Part shown: one piece after another, positions 29,183-34,640 of the stretch | Numbering within the stretch: the stretch's first letter is position 1 | How the letters are laid out: every line of letters starts with the position of its first letter | NCBI GenBank assembly: GCA_017440525.1 | Contig: JAFSHB010000043.1 | Coordinates: 1 to 34,640 of the forward strand | Source: Oscillospiraceae bacterium | Lineage (GTDB): Bacteria; Bacillota; Clostridia; Oscillospirales; Oscillospiraceae | Direction of reading: 5' to 3' | DNA length: 34,640 nt | Notes under the pieces: model-generated | Seen by the model: the letters and a program-made list of their open reading frames with translations, nothing else | What the model was told of the DNA's origin: nothing | Databases searched by the model: none | Made by a program: the position numbers and the translations under genes

Positions 29183-29614
29183 TTACAAATAGGGACGCAG
29201 GCGCGCCGACAGGCTCTCTTCACAGCGGATCAGCTCCTGCGTCAGCAAAAGTGCATCCGTATTTGCAAGACAGTGGCGGTTCTGGCTCCTGCTCAGGCTC
29301 CGAACGGCTGTGTCGCAGCGGCCTGCCACCAAATAGGCAGCCGTGGTGTCATCGCCGCCCAGCGCCATGCGAAGGTCGGTGCGGAGCTTTTGCAGACCGC
29401 GCACCGCCGCAGCGGGCGGCCGCTCTGCGCCGCCGTAATGTGCCAGGAGCCTGCTCGCATGGTCGCGCAGGAGCTGATGATCCTCCCGGCCCTCATGGAG
29501 CTTCTGACGCAGGCGGTGGTCTGCGATCGTGGGCGTGAGCCGGTCGATGGCGGAAACGGTCAGATCGATCCCTGCGGTGCAGGCACTCAAAAGGGCGATG
29601 GTATCTTCGTGCAT
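29183..29614 (-). CDS. Helical-bundle protein of unknown function
   Basis: A 143-residue protein that looks like an all-alpha four-helix bundle: MHEDTIALLSACTAGIDLTVSAIDRLTP, then LRQKLHEGREDHQLLRDHASRLLAHYG, then AVRGLQKLRTDLRMAL, then the C-terminal helices. E and H in GREDHQ resemble ferritin-like motifs, but the ligand set is incomplete. I do not recognise it with certainty. ATG 29614 follows ACAGGAGG; a longer frame to 29710 runs over the divergent gene's promoter. Confidence 0.72.
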   Translation of the reverse strand: MHEDTIALLSACTAGIDLTVSAIDRLTPTIADHRLRQKLHEGREDHQLLRDHASRLLAHYGGAERPPAAAVRGLQKLRTDLRMALGGDDTTAAYLVAGRCDTAVRSLSRSQNRHCLANTDALLLTQELIRCEESLSARLRPYL

Positions 29615-29677
29615 GGTGGCCTCCTGTAAAAAGATCGTGAACATGGAAATAGCATATACCATTTTTGTCAGTTTCAT

Positions 29678-29685
29678 GCTATAAT
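29678..29685 (+). promoter_or_regulatory. Extended -10 promoter of the DUF3006-like gene
   Basis: TGC followed by perfect TATAAT (29680-29685) makes an extended -10. No good -35 is present at normal spacing. The ATG is 24 bases downstream, with GGGAGGG in between. Confidence 0.5.
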
Positions 29686-29708
29686 ACGGCATTGGGAGGG
29701 ATGCTTTC

Positions 29709-29870
29709 ATGGAAGCTGTTTATTTGACTGTCCTTGAGATCTGCGGCGACTATGCCCTGCTTCGAAGCGACAGCGGCGAGGAGCGGCAGACTGCCATTTT
29801 TTTGCTGCCTGAGGGCGTGACCGACGGTTCAAGGTTGAGATTTGAAGATTTTTCCTATACGCTCCTGTAA
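29709..29870 (+). CDS. 53-aa DUF3006-like protein
   Basis: A short intact gene. MEAVYLTVLEICGDYALLRS, then the segment LLPEGVTDGSRLRFEDF, fits the DUF3006 pattern (EGDYAVL, then LPEGVKEGDVL), a small beta-barrel of unknown function. GGGAGGG ends eight bases before the ATG, and an extended -10 promoter precedes it. It is divergent from the helical-bundle gene. Confidence 0.7.
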   Translation: MEAVYLTVLEICGDYALLRSDSGEERQTAIFLLPEGVTDGSRLRFEDFSYTLL

Positions 29871-29954
29871 AAAACGGGAACACCGATCAAAAACTTTCGT
29901 CTTAGTAAACAGCACGCAAGTGTTGAATAAAGAACATACATTATGGAGGAAACT

Positions 29955-30704
29955 ATGAAAAAGTTTATCGCACTGATGCTGGCACTGATGCTGGTCCTGA
30001 GCCTTGCGGCCTGCGGCGCCAAGAACGAGCCTGCAGAGGAGACGACCGAAGAAGTGACCGAAGAAGTCACGACCGAGACTGAAGATGTCGAGATCTCCGA
30101 GGACGGCGACATCGCGATCTTCGATGAGGACTTCTCTCTGGATCTGCCCATCATGACCCCCGACGGCGAGCTCATCGAGGTGGAGGATTTCATCGAGATG
30201 GGTGAGGAAGCAGATCAGGAAGCGCCTGTGGAGACCACTGCGACTCTGATGCTGCTGCAGGATATCTGGATGCAGTATGCCGATAATGAGAAGTTTGCTG
30301 TCATGGGCGGCAACCCCGAAGCCGGTGTCATGGATGCTCCCGGCAGCTACGATCTGACCTATGCTGAGAATCTTGGTTATCAGCTGGTGATCCCCGCCGA
30401 TCAGCTGGCAGGCATCACTGAGGCTTCCACCATGATCCACATGATGAATGCCAACACCTTCTCCTGCGGTGCTTTCACGCTGGCTGAGGGCGTGGATGCT
30501 GCGGCTTTCGCACAGGCAGTGCGTGATGCCCTGCAGGGCAACCAGTGGATCTGTGGCTTCCCTGAGACCATGTTCATCGCCAATGTAGGCGGAATCGTGC
30601 TGGTGGCCTTTGGTGTCAACGATGCCATGGGTCCCTTCGTGGAGAACCTGAACGAGGCTTATGCCGACATTCAGATCTACTTCGACGAGGCCATCGAGGG
30701 CTAA
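29955..30704 (+). CDS. Predicted acidic lipoprotein
   Basis: A 249-residue exported protein. The signal peptide MKKFIALMLALMLVLSLAAC ends in a lipobox (LAAC), lipidating Cys20. An acidic low-complexity linker (EETTEEVTEEVTTETEDVE) is followed by a conserved-looking domain of about 150 residues with a bacterial DUF4358-like outline (DIWMQYADNEKFAVMGG, then ANTFSCGAFTL). The function is unknown, and the domain name is a tentative match. GGAGG lies upstream of the ATG, and a terminator with a UUCG loop follows. Confidence 0.85.
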   Translation: MKKFIALMLALMLVLSLAACGAKNEPAEETTEEVTEEVTTETEDVEISEDGDIAIFDEDFSLDLPIMTPDGELIEVEDFIEMGEEADQEAPVETTATLMLLQDIWMQYADNEKFAVMGGNPEAGVMDAPGSYDLTYAENLGYQLVIPADQLAGITEASTMIHMMNANTFSCGAFTLAEGVDAAAFAQAVRDALQGNQWICGFPETMFIANVGGIVLVAFGVNDAMGPFVENLNEAYADIQIYFDEAIEG

Positions 30705-30716
30705 ACAAAAACCAAC

Positions 30717-30743
30717 AAGGCGCACTTCGGTGCGCCTTATTTT
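30717..30743 (+). terminator. Terminator with UUCG tetraloop
   Basis: AAGGCGCAC (30717-30725) pairs perfectly with GTGCGCCTT (30730-30738) around TTCG, then ATTTTA. It ends 17 bases before the MBOAT gene, so that gene may have partial read-through or a promoter I did not find. Confidence 0.88.
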
Positions 30744-30759
30744 ATGGCAGGAGGCTGCT

Positions 30760-32145
30760 ATGCTGTTTTCAAGTATCCCATTTTTATATTGGTTCTTGCC
30801 CCTTGTGCTGATCGTCTACTTCCTTGTGCCCAAGACGGGGAAGAACGCGGTGCTGCTGATATCGAGCCTTGTGTTCTACGGCTGGGGCGAGCCCAAGTAT
30901 CTTTTTTTGATGCTGGCGACCATTTGCCTGTTCTACCTCTGCGGGCTTGCCATCGGCGGGGCGAAAAAACAGCCGTGGAAAAAGGCATGGCTGACGGTGT
31001 CGGTCTTTATCAGTCTGGCGCTGTTGGGCGTATTCAAATATGCCGACCTTTTCGTGTCGTCCTTCAATGCCGTCACGGGGCTGAGCATCCCGCTTTTGCG
31101 GTTGGCGCTGCCCATCGGCATCAGCTTTTACACCTTCCAGTGTCTGAGCTATGCCATCGATGTCTACCGCGGTACCGTGCCGCCGCAGCGAGATCCTATC
31201 GCCTTCGGCGCCTATGTGGCGCTGTTTCCTCAGCTGATCGCAGGACCGATCGTGCGCTATGCCGATGTGGCGAAGGCGCTGGCGCACCGCACCCACACCA
31301 TGGAGGATGTGGCTCTTGGTCTTCGCCGCTTTATCATTGGCCTTTCCAAGAAGATCATCCTTGCGGACAACTTCGCCCTTTTGATGAAGCTGTTTCGGGA
31401 GAGTGCCGAGCCCTCCGTGCTGTTTTACTGGATGTACGCCGTGGCCTTTATGCTGAACATCTATTTTGATTTCTCCGGCTACTCCGATATGGCGATCGGC
31501 CTTGGCAGGATCTTCGGCTTCCGCTTTGTCGAGAATTTCAACTATCCCTATCTCTCCAGATCCATCACAGAGTTCTGGCGGCGCTGGCATATGAGCCTTG
31601 GGAGCTGGTTCCGGGACTATGTGTATATCCCCATGGGCGGAAACCGGGTGAAGAAGGCGCGTTGGATCTTCAATATCCTCACCGTCTGGATGCTCACGGG
31701 ACTTTGGCACGGTGCGGCATGGAATTTCGTGGTGTGGGGACTGATGTTCGCGGTGCTCCTGCTTCTGGAGAAGTGGATCCCCGGGCTGAAGGAACTGCCG
31801 GGTGCGCTGAGCCATGTATATGTGCTGCTCATGGTGTGCATCAGCTTCGTTTTGTTCAATGCCGAGAGCTTCACCCAGGCAGGCTCCGATCTTGGAGGTA
31901 TGTTCGGTCTTGGCGGCATCCCTGCCGTGACGGCGGAGACCCTGTATTATTTGAAGAGTTACGCGCTCCTTTTCGTGTTCGGCTTTTTGGGTGCAACACC
32001 GCTGGTAAGGGATACAGCCAACAGGCTTGCCCAAAAGCCGTGGGGCACTGTATTGGAGTGGGTCGCCATGGGTGCGCTCCTGCTGATCTGCACCGGCTAT
32101 CTGGTGGATGGGTCGTTCAGTCCCTTCCTCTATTTCCGTTTCTGA
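30760..32145 (+). CDS. MBOAT-family O-acyltransferase (AlgI/PatA-like)
   Basis: A 461-residue polytopic membrane protein with about 11 helices. MBOAT hallmarks are IGISFYTFQCLSYAIDVYRG, LFPQLIAGPIVRY, FDFSGYSDMAIGLGRIFGF, FWRRWHMSLGSWFRDYVYIPMGGNR, and the catalytic His in LTGLWHGAAWNFVVWG. These proteins pass acetyl groups across the membrane for O-acetylation of wall or exopolysaccharide. The start ATG 30760 follows CAGGAGG by about six bases; the longer frame reaches into the lipoprotein gene. It is followed by its usual partner, a DHHW protein, 12 bases on. Confidence 0.93.
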   Translation: MLFSSIPFLYWFLPLVLIVYFLVPKTGKNAVLLISSLVFYGWGEPKYLFLMLATICLFYLCGLAIGGAKKQPWKKAWLTVSVFISLALLGVFKYADLFVSSFNAVTGLSIPLLRLALPIGISFYTFQCLSYAIDVYRGTVPPQRDPIAFGAYVALFPQLIAGPIVRYADVAKALAHRTHTMEDVALGLRRFIIGLSKKIILADNFALLMKLFRESAEPSVLFYWMYAVAFMLNIYFDFSGYSDMAIGLGRIFGFRFVENFNYPYLSRSITEFWRRWHMSLGSWFRDYVYIPMGGNRVKKARWIFNILTVWMLTGLWHGAAWNFVVWGLMFAVLLLLEKWIPGLKELPGALSHVYVLLMVCISFVLFNAESFTQAGSDLGGMFGLGGIPAVTAETLYYLKSYALLFVFGFLGATPLVRDTANRLAQKPWGTVLEWVAMGALLLICTGYLVDGSFSPFLYFRF

Positions 32146-32157
32146 GGAGGTGCGCGT

Positions 32158-33246
32158 ATGAAAACGAAAAAGATCCGTATCATCGGCGCCGCCTGTGTGT
32201 TGGCGCTTTGGCTGGCGCTGACCGTCCTTGCCTTGACCGCCCCCCAAAAAGCGCTCTCCGAAGCTGAGCGAAGACCCTTGGCGCAGATCCCGGACTTTGG
32301 TCTGAGCGAACTGTGGGACGGCTCTTTTATGAAAGACTTTGAGAAAGGCGCTATGGACCAGTTCCCTCTGCGGGACAGCTTCCGCAAGTTCAAGGCGCTG
32401 TTCCATTACTACGGTCTGCGGCAGTCGGACAACAACGGTGTGTATCTGGCCGAGGGCCATGCGGCAAAGCTCCTGTATCCCATGGACAAGGAGGCGGTGG
32501 CCCTTGCCATACAGCGGCTGGACAAGATCTATGAGAAGTATCTGAAAGATACAGGCTCGAACATCTATGCCGCCGTCATCCCGGATAAGAGCTGCTGGCT
32601 CGGAGATCTGGCGCTGGACTACGATGCATTCTTCTCTGCGGTGGAAGCCGGGATGCCCTGGGCAGAGCATATCTCCCTGACAGATGTGCTGACGGTGGAC
32701 GACTATTATAAGACTGACATCCATTGGCGGCAGGAGGCGCTGCTCCCGGCGGCAAAGAAGCTGGCGCAGGCCATGGGCATGACCTTGGAGGAGACCTTTA
32801 CCGAAACGGTCCTTGACAGGCCCTTCTATGGTGTCTACCATGGGCAGGCGGCTCTCCCCATGGCGGCGGAGACCATGGTGCTCATGGAGAGCGAAAGCAC
32901 GAAAAACGCCACGGTCTATGACCATGAAAGCGGAAAAACGGTCTCGGTCTACGATCTGACGAAGCTGGAGAGCAAAGACCTCTACGATGTGTTCCTCTCC
33001 GGCTCAAGATCTCTTTTGACGATCGAGAACGCCAAGGCCAAAACGGAGAAAGAGCTGATCGTGTTCCGCGATTCCTTTGCAAGCTCCATGATCCCGCTCC
33101 TTTTGGAAAATTACAGGACTGTGACGCTGGTGGATATCCGCTATATGTCCTCAGAAGTCCTCGGCAATTTCATCGACTTCCACGGGCAGGATGTCCTGTT
33201 CCTTTACAGCACCACAGTGCTCAATACTAAGGGAATCTTAAAATAA
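32158..33246 (+). CDS. DHHW-family protein (AlgJ/AlgX-like acetyltransferase partner)
   Basis: A 362-residue protein with an N-terminal membrane anchor (about 7-28) and an extracellular SGNH-like domain. The YKTDIHWRQEA segment is the DHHW/AlgX catalytic block (D-x-H), and IVFRDSFASSMIPLL supplies the Ser-containing block near the C terminus. SGNH-type partners finish the acyl transfer begun by the MBOAT protein. The start follows TGAGGAGGTGCGC. The pair forms an operon, and the polymer modified is unknown. Confidence 0.88.
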   Translation: MKTKKIRIIGAACVLALWLALTVLALTAPQKALSEAERRPLAQIPDFGLSELWDGSFMKDFEKGAMDQFPLRDSFRKFKALFHYYGLRQSDNNGVYLAEGHAAKLLYPMDKEAVALAIQRLDKIYEKYLKDTGSNIYAAVIPDKSCWLGDLALDYDAFFSAVEAGMPWAEHISLTDVLTVDDYYKTDIHWRQEALLPAAKKLAQAMGMTLEETFTETVLDRPFYGVYHGQAALPMAAETMVLMESESTKNATVYDHESGKTVSVYDLTKLESKDLYDVFLSGSRSLLTIENAKAKTEKELIVFRDSFASSMIPLLLENYRTVTLVDIRYMSSEVLGNFIDFHGQDVLFLYSTTVLNTKGILK

Positions 33247-33249
33247 AAA

Positions 33250-33345
33250 CGGATCGCCACAGTCGGCCTACGGCCTCCTTCGCGATGACAGGCAGTATCG
33301 AGCTTCCAATGTCATCGCGAGGGAGCCTGCGACCGCGGCGATCCG
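33250..33345. mobile_element. MITE-like inverted repeat element
   Basis: CGGATCGCC (33250-33258) and GGCGATCCG (33337-33345) are perfect outer arms. CGCGATGACA (33281-33290) and TGTCATCGCG (33310-33319) are perfect inner arms, with related sequence between them (AGTCGG..CCTCC against GGAGCC..GACC). The 96-base unit has no coding capacity and lies between the DHHW gene and a terminator. It has the look of a non-autonomous miniature element; no transposase is in the window. Confidence 0.65.
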
Positions 33346-33355
33346 CATCCAACAA

Positions 33356-33401
33356 CAAAGCGCCGTCTGCGATGACCGCAGACGGCGCTTTGTTTATTTT
33401 T
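33356..33401. terminator. Strong bidirectional terminator
   Basis: CAAAGCGCCGTCTGC (33356-33370) pairs perfectly with GCAGACGGCGCTTTG (33378-33392) around GATGACC, followed by TTTATTTTT. It serves the DHHW and HAD genes, which converge here. Confidence 0.9.
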
Positions 33402-34179
33402 CAGCTTCTTTTACGATGTCGCCGACACCATGTAAGACCATGGTGGGGCGGTAGGCGTAGGTATTCATGGTCTCTTCCGAGGTGACACCGGACAGGACCA
33501 GCACCGTGCTCATGCCGCTCTCCAGACCGGAGATCACATCGGTGTCCATGCGGTCACCGACCATGACAGCCTCGGCAGAGTGACAGCCAAGGAGCTTGAG
33601 CCCTGTACGCATCATCAGAGGATTGGGCTTGCCGCAGAAGTAGGCCTTCTTGCCGGTGGCCAGCTCGATGGGTGCGACCAGCGCACCGCAGGCGGGGGCG
33701 ATGCCGGTTTCGATCGGACCGGAGACATCGGGATTGGTGCCGATCAGCTTGGCACCGCGAAGCACCAGATTGGTGGCCTTGGTCAGGGTGTCAAGGGTGT
33801 AGGACTTGCTCTCACCGATGACCACATAGTCGGGATCCACATCGTTCATAGTGATGCCGGCATCATACAGGGCATTAAAGAGGCCTGCTTCGCCCACAGC
33901 ATACACGGAACAGCCGGGTGCCTGTGTCTTTAAAAAGGTGGCGGTGGCAAGGGCGCTGGTGTAGAAGTGCTTTTCCGGCACATCCAGCCCCATACGCGCC
34001 AGCTTCTGCTGCAGCTCTCTGGGGGTAGAGGCGGAGGAGTTGGTCAGAAAGAGAAATTCCTTCTTCTCTTTCTGCAGCCAACCGATAAATTCGCTGACAC
34101 CGGGCAAGATCTTATTTCCGTGATAGATGACACCGTCCATATCACAGATAAAGCCCTTTTTCTCATTGAAGTTCAGCAT
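33394..34179 (-). CDS. HAD-IIA family phosphatase (NagD-like)
   Basis: A 261-residue cytosolic HAD hydrolase. Motif I is ICDMDGVIYHG (nucleophile Asp and DMDG), motif II is FLTNSSASTP, the C2 cap is type IIA, motif III Lys lies in FCGKPNP and motif IV is MVGDRMDTDV. Substrates of this group include sugar and nucleotide monophosphates, such as p-nitrophenylphosphate in vitro; the natural one is unknown. ATG 34179 is chosen over an in-frame ATG at 34251 inside aspS. It starts one base after the aspS stop, so it is translationally coupled to it. Confidence 0.93.
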   Translation of the reverse strand: MLNFNEKKGFICDMDGVIYHGNKILPGVSEFIGWLQKEKKEFLFLTNSSASTPRELQQKLARMGLDVPEKHFYTSALATATFLKTQAPGCSVYAVGEAGLFNALYDAGITMNDVDPDYVVIGESKSYTLDTLTKATNLVLRGAKLIGTNPDVSGPIETGIAPACGALVAPIELATGKKAYFCGKPNPLMMRTGLKLLGCHSAEAVMVGDRMDTDVISGLESGMSTVLVLSGVTSEETMNTYAYRPTMVLHGVGDIVKEAEK

Positions 34180-34180
34180 A

Positions 34181-34640
34181 TCATTCTTCTTCTGCCACGA
34201 TGGCGATGTGGAGCTCGTCGAGCTGCTTCTGGCTGACTGCGGAAGGAGCATCCATCATCACATCCTGCGCCTTCTGGTTCATGGGGAAGGTGATGACCTC
34301 GCGGATGGATTCTTCGCCGGAGAGCAGCATGATCATGCGGTCGATGCCGGGGGCAGCGCCTGCATGGGGGGGAGCGCCATAGGTGAAGGCGTTGTACATG
34401 GCGGGGAATTTGGCCTTGACATCCTCTTCGCCCAGCCCCACCATCTGGAAGGCCTTGACCATGATCTCGGGGCTGTGGTTACGCACAGCGCCGGAAGCGG
34501 TCTCTTAGCCGTTGACGACCAGATCGTACTGGTCGGCATTGATGGCCAGCAGCTTCTCCGTATCACCCTCGGCATCCAGCAGAGCCTGCATACCGCCCTG
34601 GGGCATGGAGAAGGGATTGTGGCAGAATTCCAGCTCGCCG
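34181..34640 (-). pseudogene. aspS: Aspartyl-tRNA synthetase C-terminal part, in-frame TAA
   Basis: The minus-strand frame from the window edge reads [20 protein letters not shown], then DQYDLVVNG, a TAA stop at 34507-34505, and then continues [16 protein letters not shown] and [18 protein letters not shown] to the natural stop at 34181. This is the class II AspRS core: the motif 2-3 area, with GIDRM being motif 3. The stop replaces the residue after NG in the YDLVxNGxE motif, where family members usually have Tyr or Val; a Tyr codon (TAC/TAT) is one base from TAA. AspRS is essential, so a sequencing or assembly error, a real lesion with a second copy elsewhere, or read-through are the options. 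The 5' part lies outside the window. Confidence 0.85.

Noticed and set aside
29932..29940. CATACATT before the second lipoprotein gene as a SigE -10
   Set aside because: The -10 match is good, but there is no ATATT-like -35 at 13-15 bases, so the promoter is not supported.
30784..32925. 713-codon open frame on the minus strand opposite MBOAT and DHHW genes
   Set aside because: Complement of two well-supported genes; Gln/His/Arg-rich with no domains.
34181..34640. TAA in aspS as recoding to an unusual amino acid
   Set aside because: Selenocysteine uses TGA and pyrrolysine TAG; TAA recoding is not known in these bacteria, so mutation or error is more likely.

Overview
The window is GC-rich (high 50s percent by eye) chromosomal DNA of an anaerobic, low-copy-repeat Firmicute. 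It most resembles a gut member of the Clostridia (Oscillospiraceae/Ruminococcaceae type). Reasons: the yab sporulation/division locus (MVF flippase, mazG, HU, rqcP, yabP, yabQ, divIC, yabR), HemZ, an SLH-domain surface protein with a transglutaminase-like domain, a YkoFEDC thiamine-precursor transporter under a TPP riboswitch, and GGAGG ribosome binding sites throughout. Genus cannot be decided from the sequence alone. No rRNA, tRNA or CRISPR array was seen.

Layout. (1) 1-3520: 3' part of a Rel/SpoT (p)ppGpp gene, then dtd, an MBL-fold hydrolase and hemZ, packed as one operon. (2) 3533-4852: an amidohydrolase that has lost most of its metal ligands. (3) 4852-12787: the yab cluster, split between rqcP and yabP by a ferritin-like gene and an inverted uvrB, and ending with an S1 protein and a lipoprotein. 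(4) 12876-15725: an orphan glycogen branching enzyme and an SGNH hydrolase. (5) 15763-18267: a divergent pair, ywlG-like plus ECF S-component on the minus strand and an OPA-type MFS transporter on the plus strand, around a 20-bp palindrome. (6) 18349-19839: a complete retron-like unit (promoter, structured ncRNA with a1/a2 arms and msd-like hairpin, reverse transcriptase, terminator) with no recognisable effector gene. (7) 19915-23380: TPP riboswitch and ykoF-E-D-C. (8) 23428-26266, minus strand: a PfkB sugar kinase, the SLH/transglutaminase protein and a small membrane protein. (9) 26363-29870: small genes, including a 23% cysteine protein, a divergent SLOG/ribbon-helix-helix pair with an operator-like palindrome, queT behind a preQ1-I riboswitch candidate, a cytidylate-kinase-like protein, a helical-bundle protein and a 53-aa DUF3006-like protein. 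(10) 29955-34640: a lipoprotein, an MBOAT/DHHW acyl-transfer pair, a MITE-like inverted repeat, a HAD-IIA phosphatase, and the 3' part of aspS, which carries an in-frame TAA.

Most genes are chromosomal housekeeping, regulated by ordinary sigma-A-like promoters, hairpin terminators and two riboswitches. The strongest candidate for a little-described system is the retron at about 18.35-19.84 kb. Its reverse transcriptase keeps the catalytic YSDD but carries variant forms of both retron hallmark motifs (CAEPH for NAxxH, VVG for VTG) and a C-terminal extension, and it stands alone. Other points to check are the degenerate amidohydrolase, the aspS nonsense codon, the yabQ frame running through divIC, and several RNA structures that enclose ribosome binding sites.
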